From assembly GCA_004154925.1 (NCBI GenBank), contig QJNS01000241.1, positions 1,855 through 65,854 of the forward strand: 64,000 nucleotides of DNA, read 5' to 3'. A program made the position numbers and the translations under genes. This DNA comes from Monosporascus cannonballus (Eukaryota > Ascomycota > Sordariomycetes > Xylariales). Below the pieces are notes generated by a model. That model was not told where the DNA came from. It saw only the letters and a program-made list of their open reading frames with translations, and searched no databases. Of the stretch, positions 51,101 through 63,208 are shown in pieces. Position 1 is the first letter of the stretch. Every line of letters begins with the position of its first letter.

Positions 51101-54100
51101 GCAGCCCCTGAGATGGCAGGGGAGGTCAAGCCTGAGCTTCCATCCGAAGCCGAAGCTACAGCTGCCGAAATTACCGACGAACAACCGAAGGGAGATGAGG
51201 TGCCAGCAGTCGTTAGAGTCGATAAGGCCGCAGAACCCCCAGTGGGGGAAGAGGCAGCTCCGGAGCCATCCGCCGACGTCGGGGAGACCAAATCCGCGGA
51301 CGATACTGCTAAGCCCACTCCGGTAGAGCCAGCTGCCGGAATTGCGACAGAAGAACAACCGAAGCAAGAGGTGGCAGCGACCGATGAAGCTGCCAAGGCT
51401 GAAGAGCTGGCGGTGGTGAAAAAGGCCGTTCCTGAGCCACCGGCCGAGGCTGACGAGACTAAGCCCGCAGAGGAGGCAGTGGAGCCCACTCCAGTAGAGC
51501 CAACTGCCGAAGCCGAGCCTGAAGCCTCCAAGGAGGCGGAACCTGAGGCTGTTAAGGAGAGCGTGCCAGAAACCCCTGTTGAGATAGCTCAAAATGAGCC
51601 ACAAAAGGATGAACCTGTTCTGGCGGAGGCTGACACGGCGTTGGCGCCAGAGGAGCCTGCCACTGACCCTGCAGGAGAGGAGGCCGTCACTGCGCCTGAG
51701 GGGCCTGAAAAATACCAGTCGGCACCAGCTGCGGCTAAGGACCCCTTGGCCATTACACCGGAACCTGAAGCTGTGTCTAAAGAAGTTGAAGAGCCTGCCA
51801 ACTACGAAGCCGCTGCCGAGAAGACCCCTGTGGAAGCTGAAGGTCCCAAAGAAGAAGACGCTGCAAAGACCGAAGACATTCTCAACGAAGTCGTGCCCAA
51901 CGAAGATGTTCCTAAAAGAGAGGCTCCTAGCGAAGAGACTTTACTTAACGACAACGAACTCCCTAAGGAGGAAGATGGGAAAGAGAAGTGTCTCGAATCT
52001 GAATCTAACGAAACCAAATCAGGCCTATTTGAAAAAGAATCTAAGGAGGACAGATCCCAAGAAGAAGAAGAACGCAAGGACAAAGTTGGGCCAATATTGA
52101 ATGATAGACCGCCTGAGAAGGCTAGTAAAGGTGAGGAGCGAACCATGCCCTATTCCCCCCCAGAAACCCCCGTTGCTTTGGAGCACAAGATTGGCGAGAG
52201 AGTCCCTGAGCTGGTTCGGGAGCGTGTTGAACAACCGGCTCTAGAGGAACCTGTCGAAGATGAGGCGAGGACAATTATTGTTGAAGGCTTAGGGTCGAGT
52301 GAGCCAGTTGCTACGACGAAGTCCTCGTTACCCTCAGGGGAACATGTTCTCTCCGAAGGAGGAACACCGGTTACTAAAGGCGCAACTGTTGAAGAGGCTC
52401 TACTAGTCCCAAAGGTGCAGGATAAAGAATCAGAGTCTAGCGAGATCCAGCTTGAAGAGCCTAGAGCTGCGAACGCTATTCGGCATGCTCAACTGGAGGC
52501 TATTGTGAAAGGGCCTCTCAAGGACGATGGCTCGCCAAACGCGGAGCATTCGAAAATCACGTTTATGCAAGAGGCGACTCAACGTAAGACTTTGCCGACT
52601 ATTCCATATGTCATTGGCTGTGCGATGCTTCCCGAAGAACCAATTCTGGACGGCGTCTTCAATAGTTCTGAGAAGTCTGAACATATGACTGAAATACTGT
52701 CATCTCCCATTCACCCTCCTTCCCCAGACATACCTCCGGAAATCGTAACGGACGGTAGGAGTGGTTTCAAGCCCTTCATAAACGAAGATTTTGCACCTGA
52801 ATTTGTTCTCCGACCTGCCTCAAGCACAAGCGGGATCCTGACAGAGTTCACAGCAGTTGTATCTGCGGAAGATCAACCATATGAACAGCTTGAGAGATCT
52901 TCACTCAACGCCGGACTTCCCGACAGCGTCGAAAGCTTGAGGCGAGTATCTAGTCGAGGGCGAGGCAATACTCGGCTTATCTCGATGCCATCGAAGACCT
53001 CAAGAGTTAAACAAGGCCTAATCACTATTAAGGAAACAGATGAGGAGCAAGACTCCAAGGAAACCGTCGGGTCATTATCTCAAACCGATGACCCCAAACT
53101 AGAGAACCTGGAAAGTTCTCAGGCCTCAGCTACTAAAGGTTCTTCCGGGGTAAAGTTCACTGGTGAATCTCAGAATGATGCCATTGCTGCTGCGGCTACT
53201 ATGGGCCTAGCTGAGGTTATCGAGGAGCCGAGCCTCTCCGCCACATCAACGCGGCTAAAGGGAACCACGCAATATGATCCGCCTATAACACCTACATCGG
53301 TAGACGCCAATCCTTCGGGCGAAGCGGACACTCACCCCCCAAAGATTATCCCGCGCAATTCTTCATTCAGCTCATCGCAAACCCTAAAGAATAAGGATAC
53401 TGCAGAGTCTGGCTTATTGTCCTGTGGTACTAGCCTCGTCAAGACGCCCTTGAAGTCTAGCAAAAACTTGAAGGCTGGCACTGATAGGTCACCTCCCGCC
53501 TCCGGAAAGCCCGTAGAGCAGACTATGCTTCACAGTGAGGTGGCCTTGTATGAGAGCTGTGGCGTCGACCGCACTCCAGCCCAATCCCCATCTAACAACA
53601 CCAAAGAGCATTCCCAGCGGGCTGAGACTCCATCTCTAGTGTCCCCAACCACCGTGGCGTCAAACGTATCGTTTTCGGATTGCTTCACCCCAATTTCGGA
53701 GAAGACCGCCAAAAGAAGCATTCAGGGGCCTAAGCCGCTCCTTGTACATTCTAGCACCCAAACCGTGGAAGATGATTTCTTCCATTCTCGCAGCACCCCT
53801 TTACCCCCATTATTCGATTGGGACGATCTGAACCTAAAATCAGCCACACCAGAAGTGGAACTTCCGGATCCTACAGATCACCAGGCCCGGACGTTGGACC
53901 GTGCAAGACGTCTCAGAAAACACCAGCTCATAACCCTTAGAAAAGCAGAAGAGACAGTAGCAGCTGCTGTTGTGATTTACGCTGCGACCCACCAACTCAA
54001 TGCGTCTCCTCCGACGTCTCCTCAGGGTAGTTCCCTTGATGGGCCGCAAACGTCGGTTACCTCCCCAAAGAATGAAGAACCGGCTCGGGAACAAAATCGT

Positions 54101-55258
54101 GCTTCAATAACAGATATGCCAGGGGGTCACAGCTACGGGAGAGTCGTGCCACTAAAGGTTGCTAACCCATCAACAGATGACGAATATAAACCACCAAGGT
54201 CACATCATAGCGAACGACCTTACGGGCATCGACGCCACCATCACCACCACCATCGTCATCACCGTTCCTCGGGATCGATGGAACGTCATAGCACTGACGA
54301 CCACCACCGTCACTCCCGCCGTAGAAGCGGTAGAACTGAGAGTGACCTGTCATTGATGTCTGGCTCGGACCGGTCCTCGCCCCGAACGACGCGGGGACAT
54401 GATAGCGGTTTCTCGCTTAACAGCTCTCGCTCATCGTCAAGTAGGAGATACCGGACTCCCGAAGAGCAAGCTGCTCATGACAAACGGAAGGAAGAACGTC
54501 GCGCAGCCCGCGATGCCCGTGACAAAGAGAGGGAGGGCAAAGGCAAGGACCCAGAGGCATCATCTGGCGACAGAGCAGCTAGGGATAGGCGCTCCCACCG
54601 CAACTCAGAGCATCGCAAGCATTCCCACAGCCAATCTCGGCCCGAACATCAGTCTCCGAAGGTTGAAGCACCACCCGTCGCCAAGAAGTTCTTCGGTACG
54701 AACAATGTTAAAGGTGCATCACAACCTACCCCCACACAGCTGCCTAAGAACGGTACCGCTCATCCCCCGCCTCAAGAGCCAACTAAGCCGGATGCTCCGA
54801 GACGTGAGTATACAAGTCGCTCTCATACAGGATCCGAGGATATGGCCCAGTCAAAATATCGCAGATCCCGCGAGGAATCTCCAAGGAGACACAGACGATC
54901 ATCGAGATCCGAGGTTGTGGGCGGTACTAGCCCTGCCTCTTCGTCTCACAGACGATTATCAAAGCCGGATGCTGTGGCTGCTACTACCCGACCTTCTTCG
55001 TCTCATAGACAATCGTCAAAGCCCGACTTTGTGGCCACTACTACTCCTCCGTTTTCGTCTCATAGACGATTATCAAGGTCCGACTCTGCAGCGGCTGCTA
55101 CTCCTCCGTCTTTGACCTCCAAAGCGGGCCTTGAAGTTAAGGAAGAAAGATATTCGAGACGCGAGGAGAGACAAAGAGCCCGCGAGGCTGAGGCTGAGGC
55201 TGAGGCCAAGAAGAAATCTACCGGCTTGCGAGCTACATTCAAGAAGCTCTTCACTTAA
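45174..55258 (+). CDS. Giant low-complexity, probably disordered protein (3,344 residues, two exons)
   Basis: Exon 1 is 45174-45303 and exon 2 is 45354-55258. The 50-bp intron has donor GTTAGT, a CTGAC branch site and acceptor CTCAG. The first 43 residues (MNDNYGIIYSPIRMDPLANV...) are ordinary. Residues about 44-2300 are overwhelmingly E, A, P, K, T, S and D with few hydrophobics. They include four imperfect 59-79-residue repeats (46044-46830), shorter ETPAEEKP-type repeats and a perfect EQSA tandem repeat. After about residue 2350 composition becomes more normal, with one likely helix near residues 2880-2930 (DRARRLRKHQLITLRKAEET). Then come a His-rich run (HRRHHHHHHRHHRS), an Arg/Ser-rich stretch, three 19-residue SSHRRLS repeats and a basic end (RATFKKLFT). 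No enzyme domain, signal peptide or membrane span is seen. A scaffold or tether is plausible; giant fungal proteins such as the Woronin-body tether leashin have similar composition, but no specific motif supports that identity. Confidence 0.85.
46044..46830 (+). repeat. Four imperfect 59-79-codon repeats in the giant gene
   Basis: Units begin PEPTEAVATVEAEEAPK, PEPPTEAAAVVDAEAPK, PEPIEAAAAIEAEAPR and SEPIEAAAAVETEAPK (near 46045, 46223, 46400 and 46636). They share the EExSPAxxxEPPxPxPExE core and end with a KDDDK-like cluster. Confidence 0.75.
50567..50615 (+). repeat. Perfect 12-bp tandem repeat (about four copies) in the giant gene
   Basis: CAGTCTGCCGAA is repeated in register, coding (EQSA)n and then EQPPE. 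Perfect identity in an otherwise degenerate repeat field points to recent slippage. Confidence 0.9.
54930..55115 (+). repeat. Three 57-bp repeats at the 3' end of the giant gene
   Basis: Units code SSHRRLSKPDAVAATTRPS, SSHRQSSKPDFVATTTPPF and SSHRRLSRSDSAAAATPPS at 57-bp spacing. Confidence 0.85.
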
Positions 55259-56558
55259 GACGAATTGGCACACATATCAGGCGTCAACGAGGATACATAC
55301 GCAAGGGGCTTTTAATTGATGACTAATGAGTTCACTACTGTACGGTGGGATTGGATCACCTTCGACAATGTATTAGAAGGGGCATTTTGATCTGTGCAGG
55401 TATTGATGCTGGGATAACTTGGTTTCCAGTTGTACGAGATATGAACTTTCGATTCTTGTTGTCCAATTATCTCGGGAACCTAAGTCTGTTTCATTAATTA
55501 TGACTTCTCCTTTGCCAGATAAACCGTCTATTTTGACACGCTGCTGGTTGCTCCCGCCCATGAGCTAAAAACTTTATTAGCATGAACTAATTGTCAGGTG
55601 CCAAGGTGCGGCCCCCTTTCCGGGGCCCAGCGACCCACCAGTGTGGCTCCAGTTTGTGTATATATAGGGGGGCTTCGCCCCCGAGTAGTTAGAAAAGGGC
55701 AGGCATTAATGGTCATCTATTTACTACCCATACTATGAACCACCTGCTGGGCTGCTTCTTCTGCCTCTCACTCCGTACTTTACCATTTTCCCTGACACCA
55801 ATATTCGCCGAAACATCTCTGGTCGTAAGGCTTATTTATCAGAGCACATATTAGGTCAACTACAGTTGTTCAAATTCCGGTATGGCGTCCATTAGAACAA
55901 GAAAGGCAGCTATTTTCTACTAGCACCAGGCCATTACCAGCGTAAGGCGTACTAACGAATGTAGCAACAGCTCGTCGATGTCCCTTTTCCCTCAGTTTCG
56001 TGAACAAGGAACAGTAGGAGTAAGAGTCTTTTGATTAGTATGGCGCTTTTAGCTGTGAAGCTCCTTGCATGCCGAAGAACCAAAGGAAAACTAACAGGAC
56101 TATGCTTATGGTATGATAGCGTAGAGAGTGGTAGCTTAGTTCCTAGCTGAGGAACGCCAAGAGCAGCTTTGTTTCGTTACACACGCCATTTTAGCTACGC
56201 TTTTTTTTTAAAAAAAAATCTATTGTTCTTCTTGTTGGTAAAATGCCGCCTCAGTTCATTATCATTGTATTAGAGACCAATCCTCTGTTCTAATTCCGAA
56301 TTAAGGGAAGCATCGTTTTAATGCACACATTAGAACAGTCATTTGTTTCATGTACGTGCTCCTGCCCTAGGAGAACAGATAAAGCAGCTGAGCTCACACG
56401 ATCTCTCGTCCAGCTTGAATTAAACACTCACCGGCTCCGACATATGTAAGGAGGCCATCTACCATTGCTTTCGATGGGTAGAGCGACATCCCTGAAGTCC
56501 AAAATAGACCCTGACACACAATATAAAATCTCGACTCATATCATCAACACCTGTCAGT
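55259..56558. other. Intergenic region with GC-rich hairpins
   Basis: No gene seen. Two strong hairpins stand out at about 55610-55680: GGCCCCCTTTCCGGGGCC (6-bp stem) and GGGGGCTTCGCCCCC (6-bp stem, 3-base loop). An A/T run (T9A9) lies near 56200. The hairpins could belong to transcript 3' ends or to a small mobile-element terminus. Confidence 0.4.
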
Positions 56559-57164
56559 ATGGAATCCCTTTCGAACGATTTAGAGCAGTGGCTCAAACTT
56601 TCAAAGGAGAACCTGGTTATGCGTGCGGTGTTGTAGCAATACCAGCATATAAGCTTAGTACTTGGTCTAAATTTTCCACTTCGGTCGAGGTAGTTAAGCC
56701 TACCTCAGGCGGAAGAGGACCTTGACAGGATGTACCGGGACTTCCAAGAATTCGCTAACAAGTGCAGGACAATAAACGACGTGCTTCTTGAAAACCTTGT
56801 CTTGACTGATGAGATCAAGAACCTTCGTGCTGAGATTGAGCATGCCATGGAGCTCGATGGCGTCCTTACTGCAAGAATGCAGACTGAAATCGAAAACCGG
56901 CTGACAGCGGTTGATGAGTTGGCTACGGACAAGCTACTCATTGGCAAGGCGCGAGACACCATAGAGGTCGTTGAACACAACAAAAATGGAGCAAACTCCT
57001 TAGGGCTCTGGGGCGTCTACCAAGGGAACCTGGCGGCGGTCTTGGATATTGCGATGGAGAGGAACGTCTTGCTCCGCCGCATAGAGTATCACCTCTCAGA
57101 GTGTTACAAGATTTCCAATAATGCCCTTGGGATCAACGCAGAGGGAGGGATAGGGGTTTCTTAG
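56559..57164 (+). CDS. Uncharacterised coiled-coil protein (two exons)
   Basis: Exons 56559-56627 and 56709-57164 join in phase 0 to 174 residues; the 81-bp intron has a weak donor (GTGTTG) and acceptor CTCAG. Exon 1 gives MESLSNDLEQWLKLSKENLV; exon 2 continues AEEDLDRMYRDFQEFANKCR and keeps a helical, heptad-like pattern (LENLVLTDEIKNLRAEIEHA, ENRLTAVDELATDKLLIGKA, DIAMERNVLLRRIEYHLSEC). There is no signal peptide or membrane span. It is intact and of ordinary codon use, so it is probably a real gene, but I recognise no family. The alternative is a single exon from the ATG at 56730. Confidence 0.5.
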
Positions 57165-58554
57165 GTGATGCATCATCTCCTTGACGATGAAGAAGCACTC
57201 GGAGAAACCCTGTGCCTGAACTCGATGTTCCTGGATCAATATATGGATGCGGAGAAGACCATAAAGAAGCCAGGGCGGCCATGTTGGCAGTGGCGCGTAC
57301 TAAAATAACCGATTCATAATTCCTGATCAAACAGCGCAAAATGTCACCATTCATGGACCTCTATTGCGTCCACCCGACGTACGAAGAGTTGCACCAGAAT
57401 GACTAGGAATCCCGACTAGCAATGAATAATCATTTCCATATAATCCGGGGATCTCAACAGTCTCAAAAAATTTAAATTATACCCCTATACCTCTGTATCT
57501 CTATACATCCAAACCTCTATGCCTCTATGACTGTCACCGACTACCAATTACTGGTCCGACGCAAAGCATACAGCCTCCCTGTGAATTTATCTTTCCTTTT
57601 TCGGTTATTACGATGACAATTAGGATTAGGTATTAGTCATAAACCACAGCAGCTCTGAAGACAAATCCTTCGAATCTTTAAGAGGGTGTGGCTGTGGCTC
57701 TAGAATCTCCGTAGTTAATGAAATCAGGATCACCACCGTACACGACCTTATCTCCAATTCCGGACACGGCGGATCGCACTCTTCGAAGTCGTGGTAATCA
57801 TTCTTGCCATCTCCGCATCTTCTCATGCTACCGCGCCACATGACGTACATTCTCATCATGATACTTGTTAGGAGAATTGTGATTGCTGGGAGTAGCCAGA
57901 CGACACCAGAGTCCAAGTCGAAGAATGTCATTGAAAACAACATCTGGTACGGTTAGAATCTTGTCACAGAAGAAATTGAGGCTATATTGACAGCCCTGAC
58001 TCTAAGGAGGGCAAGATCTTCCCAAGCCACTTAGGCTGATCGAAGCAATTGTATACAGCCTGGTGGATCCTATATGGGGCTCATCAGGGGTGTCTGATTG
58101 GAGCCCTTTAGATCCCCTTTTTTTCCATGCCAAATCTAAAATGGTCTATATTGAGCTTTAGGTGGTAACATACAGCGATAAATGTAGCTGGTAGAAAGAC
58201 CACGGTGTGCTCCTCAAGCATTTGGGACGCTTGAACCCCTCCCCTCGCACCCTCGGGTACTCTAAAGGGGGCAATAGACGAACGAAATACGTAAGTCGTT
58301 ACGGAACACTCTTTCAAGATATGGGCAATAGTATATAAGAATACGAGGAGGATGTCATTTGTACGGAGGTTTATCAAAGACTATATACAGTTCGAATCCA
58401 ACACGAGAAGCCGATGCGAATGAGCTCCCGAGAGCGTCATCTTCCGACACCGACTAGCTAGAACACGCCACGTAGGCAGGAGGCAGGTTGGTAGTTCCGC
58501 CACATGTCTGGCAAGCCCGCGCCCCCTTTTCTTCTCCGAGGGAGTACCGTAAAC
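57165..58554. other. Intergenic region with two doubtful small frames
   Basis: A minus-strand frame at 57626-57943 has a hydrophobic segment (GVVWLLPAITILLTSIMM) and a Cys-containing polar tail (FEECDPPCPELEIRSC). Another at 58108-58377 shows no domain. Neither has convincing splice or start evidence. A degenerate tandem CCTCTAT...CCT motif lies near 57480-57530. Confidence 0.35.
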
Positions 58555-60002
58555 TTAGAACTTGGGGTTGGCGTTCCTGAGCAGCATCTCGAAGTAGGCC
58601 TGGTTCCACTGGCCGGCCTCGGGGGAGGGCTTGAAGGCGTCGGGCTTGCCGCAGAAGGAGTCGTAGCGGACGGCGCTGGGGGCGGAGGTGCCGTCGGACT
58701 CGCCGCCGGGCTTGCCCCAGATGAAGGCGTCGGCGAGCGAGGAGCCCGTGTTGGCCGTCGGGCGCACGCCGAAGCCCGCGCCGTCGACGTTGCACCAGTT
58801 GCCCCACTCCTCGCGCAGGCCCGTCACGGCGTTGCGGCCCGTGTCCACGATGGCGTGGTTCGGGTGCCCCGCGCTCCGGAGCTCCGCGCCGAACGTCTCC
58901 ACGTAGATCTTCTCGTTCTGGCACTTGTTCCACTGCGCGTCCTTGTGGTCGGAGAACTCGCCGGGGGTCTGGTCCCTGTTTGTCGCCGTTAGAAGACCGG
59001 GGCTTGGTATCGTCTGACGGGTCCGGCAAGGACGCGGTAGAGGCGGGGGTCTTTTTAGGGGAGCGGGGAGGCTGGGGTGGGGGCGGGGAGATTAGAAAGG
59101 GGGCTTGCTTACCAGGCGTTCCAGCCGGCGATGTTGGTGGCGATACCGCGGACCTGGCTCGGGCTGCCGGCGTTCTTGTAGACCTTGGCGAGCTCCTGCG
59201 CGCCGGGCTTGAGGTTGTCGTTCCAGCCGAGCCAACCGCCGTGGCCGGCGTCGACATACATGACGACGTTGGGCAGGTTGAGTGTCTTGAGGGCGTACGC
59301 GACACCCTCCTCGTAGCCGGCCTTGGACCGCTGGCAAGTCTCCAGGTCGATGTTGGTGACCAGGTTGGGCAGGGAGTCGGGCTCGATTATGAGCGCGAAG
59401 GCCGAGTTCGGGTTGGCCTTGAGGAGGCCAGCAATGACTAAAATTCCCCTATGTCAGCCCCACTGTATCGCCGAAGGGATGTTGGGCCATGGGTCGCATA
59501 CCGTCGATGTACTCGGTCTTGTACCGGCCGATCTCGCCGACCTTCAGTTCACCGTTGGAGGCCTTGGCGGCGCAGTCACGACCGGGCAGGTCGTAGACGA
59601 CGAGACCGAGGATTTCGTCGCAAGGGAGGTCAGCGACGGCGGGCTCGAATTTGTTGATGTTCTGGATCGTGTCGCTACACAGTCACATTAGTGGCCTACT
59701 CCCAATGTTTCCCGGATCCCGCATTTCGGGACTCCTCCGACTCACAGCCAGAGGAAGCTGCCGACGTCGGCAACCTTAAGGGCCTGCGCCTTCAGAGCGG
59801 AATCCGAGATCTGCGCGGCGGCCGCCTCTACCTCGCCGCGGTAGAAGTTGTTGGCGTGCAGGGTGTACTGCTGGAAGACGTTGGTGGAGGCGTCGAGCCG
59901 GACGGGAGAGCTGCAGGCCTTGGAGCTCTGACGAGGCTTATTGTTCGGTGCGGCCATGGCGCTGGCGGCAAAGGCCGCGACGGCAGCGTTGCTGAACTTC
60001 AT
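58555..60002 (-). CDS. Secreted cellobiohydrolase, glycoside hydrolase family 6, no cellulose-binding module (four exons)
   Basis: The minus-strand exons 60002-59746, 59674-59502, 59437-59113 and 58975-58555 give 391 residues. The introns (71, 64, 137 bp) have GTGAGT, GTATGC and GTAAGC donors and CTAAT, CTGAC and CTAAC branch sites. A signal peptide (MKFSNAAVAAFAASAMA) is followed directly by the catalytic domain; there is no CBM1 or Ser/Thr linker. Key signatures are VVYDLPGRDCAA (Asp114, equivalent to Asp175 of Trichoderma Cel6A), LIIEPDSLPNLVTN (Asp164, the catalytic acid), VMYVDAGHGGWLGW, ATNIAGWNAW, and the C-terminal WGKPGGESDGTS. It cleaves cellobiose from non-reducing ends of cellulose outside the cell. 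It stands alone here, without other cellulase genes. Confidence 0.95.
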
Positions 60003-61414
60003 TCTTGCGGTTCGAGGCTTGACTTCTACTCTTACCTCTGGGGATAGCTGCTGAACGGGCGAGGTGAAGATCTCAGTTTGGATGCCACCTCAAAGGGCAG
60101 TGGCTGAACTTCTTATAGCAAGGCACCGTGTGACTGAGAGGGTCGCCTTGCCCTCCTCCGCAAACTGACGCTCTTCCCTTCGCCGCCTCTCGAGCTCGAG
60201 GGTAATTAGGAACAAGGCCCGGCAATCTCGAAAGAGGCTCGGCGCGTAGTCTCCGAACAGGCAGACAATGTGCTCAGCGAGCCAGTTTGGGACCCGGCTG
60301 CGGTGATCCCCACGCCACCGTTGCATCCATCGGAGAGCGTTTGTAATTAGGTTTCCCCTTGCCACGCAGATGGGGCCCCCTATTTGCCCATCAGAGATCC
60401 CTTCGAAGTATCCATACCCCTGAATGTTGGAGGACAAAATGGTCCAGTGGAATGGGAGAACCCTCGGCCGGATCGCGAAACGCTAGTTGGCTTTCAAGAG
60501 CCCCTAAACCTAGACTTAGGCAGGACAAGCTCGACATGGTTGGAATATGGGAGTATCAACGAGCCCGACAACGCCATTGTATGCGAATCTCCCATCTTGT
60601 AGGCCCTACAAGGTGACGATTCAAGACTCCATATAGTACTGTACGTATAACTACTACCATACGTTACATTGATTCCCCATGGGGTAAGAAACCAGGGTGC
60701 GGCCGAAGGGGATCATGCGAGGAAATCCCTCTCTCAATTTGTTTGGCGCAAGATATTCTCAGGGTCCTGGCTAAAGTCACATGGATGCTGAAACAGCCAG
60801 TGAGAGCGTGCCTGACCCAGGCGACCGAGTCTAAGGCGCGAATTTAGCCGCAGGACAGTGAATGATCGCCGTCGGCTAATAAGGCTTGTCAGGGCTTCAC
60901 GAAAGATAGTTGCCAACAGATTCTCATAGCCTACCGTGGAGAACCAGAGAGCTGCCTGGCGAGGGCACGGCGTTTAGACTGCATAGCTTCCCTCTGGGAA
61001 TATTCGGAGCAAGGCTCCGAGTGATAATATCATTCCCCCTATGGCAGTATTTAGTCCGCATTCCAAAATGCGTACATCACATTGGAGAATATGATTTGAC
61101 TCGAGAAATCGCCTCAATAAAGGTGCTGTCGTTGGGCTCCCTGCGAGCTAGAGAACCGTTCTGGAGGCTAGACTTTCGGAATCGGATTGGCTGACGATAA
61201 GTTCAGTCGCATGACCCAAGGCAACTATGGCCTACCTGTGGCTAAATAACATGCGCAATAGTGTTTCCAATTTGACGTTCTGCGGACCGTCCCATCATTG
61301 CCGACTTTTTCCGCTGGTAATGTACATTGCTCTATAACTACCTTATAGCAATGCTGACACGGGTGGCTCACCCGCTGCATCTCAACTTGTGCTCGCAGTC
61401 GATAGACTCGGTAA
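60003..61414. other. Intergenic region upstream of the GH6 gene
   Basis: No supported gene. The part near 60003-60400 is the probable promoter of the cellobiohydrolase; a CCCCAC/GTGGGG-type hexamer (possible CreA site) occurs near 60307-60313. Short frames on both strands have no recognisable domain. Confidence 0.35.
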
Positions 61415-62579
61415 CTAGACGAATGGCGGCAGCTTAAAGGGGTAGCCCCCGTTCTTGACCCGGAAGACGGAGAGCAAGAAGCCGTATACAAGGTACAGCA
61501 CGCCACCCCACACAATAACCAAGACTTGCTGCACCTTAGGATTGCGTTCCCTAGGTGCCTTGATGGCTAGAGAGATGGTGGCAAAGGACAGGAGCCCATC
61601 TGCGCAAGTCAGCATACGAGCCCCGGCCTCAAAGGCGGCTCAACGAGGAACACGTACAGAGGAAGGCGATGATCTGTGTTTCGAGACCGAACTGATTCTG
61701 AAAACCACCAGCAAAGTAGGTGATTCCACCACGTCCGTCCCCAGCAACATAAGGGACCTTCCGAATTTGGTTGAACATATGTCCGCTGGTGAAAAGGAGG
61801 ATACCAATAAGGCTCAACGCGGCCCACAGATTGCGGTTCTGGATAATGGGCAACAGAATCGGCCATGCCTTCGCAAAAATACCGATGGTAGCCAGTCCAC
61901 CGACAATAGCTATGGCCCATCCCATCCAGTTGACGGGCCGTTTCACCGGAGGGTGTGGGCGGTCGGGGAGGTGGCGTGCGATCCATGCATGGATCTGCTC
62001 CGCGGTCGGTGGGCTGTGCGTGGGCTGTTGAGCATCATGCCTTCATATACAAACGACGGACAACGCAGTTACTCACCCACTCGTGAAGTCATAACGTAAG
62101 GGCTCAGGGTTGACAACGGCATGAGGTCCTACGGTGGGTTGGAAAAGAAGTAGGACGGGAGCCGTTTGTAGGCCAAGCTACGACGGCAGAAGTTAGCTAG
62201 AGAACTAATATCCTTGGAAAAAAAAAGTAGATTGGCATACTGAGATAAAGGTATCTCTCCCATCAGAGAAGTCCAGAGCAGACAATACGAGACGAGAGTC
62301 ACCCTGCTTGTCACCCTTAGTCCAGCTACGGGCGAGGAGATCCCACTCGGGTTGGAATTCGTGGCACAGCGCGCAGCCGAATTTCTGGTCCAGAGCCGTC
62401 AGGACAACAGCGACGCTATAATCTCGCGGGGCGGACGTGAGTTTCCTATAAGATGAGTCGGACAGCTTGACCGGTGCCGAAGTCAGAGCCTTTGCATGAT
62501 ACTCCTCGAACACGGGCTTCTTGGCAGCGAAGGCCCCGAAAGGCAGAGCGGCGGAGAGGAGAAGGGGGAGCCACCGCAT
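61415..62579 (-). CDS. ost3: Oligosaccharyltransferase subunit Ost3/Ost6 (four exons)
   Basis: The minus-strand exons 62579-62241, 62177-62077, 62013-61658 and 61599-61415 give 326 residues. The introns are 63, 63 and 58 bp (GTATGC...GTAG, GTGAGT...CACAG, GTACGT...GCAG) and all phases close. The signal peptide is MRWLPLLLSAALPFGAFA. The thioredoxin-like lumenal domain has a CALC redox motif at residues 69-72 (QKFGCALCHEF). Four membrane segments follow (MGWAIAIVGGLATIGIF, LWAALSLIGILLFTSGHMF, GLLSFATISLAI, VLVIVWGGVLYLVYGFLL). It is a subunit of the ER oligosaccharyltransferase that holds substrate Cys residues to help N-glycosylation. Ost3 and Ost6 cannot be told apart by eye. Confidence 0.95.
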
Positions 62580-63208
62580 GCTGACCAATTCCGGAAAATG
62601 ATATTAAAGAGCGTAAAGTGCTGGGCTGGGCCAACGACCGAGTGCTTCGATTTGCACAATTGTCAGCCGTGAGATTTACGTGATGGGAGAAGTTGACATT
62701 GAAAGGCTCCACGAGATCCAAGAGACGAAGGGATTCGGAAGTTGAAATGTTGGCCTCAATTGAAAGCTTACCGTGTATGTGCTTTACCTCAAACAAGCTG
62801 TTAAGCCCCCGCGGCTTGAATTATTCAGTTACCGAGATGTATTACGTATGTGAGTGAGCGAACGTTGGAGAGGTACATAGGTACCTACCTACCTCCTCCC
62901 TATGGGAAACATTGGAAGTCGTATTGGTCCAAGCTTCTGTGAGCTAACCGTTTCTGGTAGTTTGTTGACAAAACGTCAGGACATTCCCTTTTGAGCAAGG
63001 TGCATTCAAACACACATCCTCTTTCCCTCCGGCACCGTCGCAAAGCCTGGGTCATAATCACCTTAACATACCCGCTACCTATATTGAGCCCTCTTATAGC
63101 TAAACTCGGGCTTGCTGAGGGACTTAGACTATATTACATACTTACAAAATTCCGATCAATCCATCTCGGTTCATCCCCTCTTCTGCCAAAACGCGTCAGC
63201 CAGCCTCA
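62580..63208. other. Shared promoter region of OST3/6 and the right-edge gene
   Basis: A divergent promoter of about 0.63 kb. No gene or other feature is seen. Confidence 0.4.
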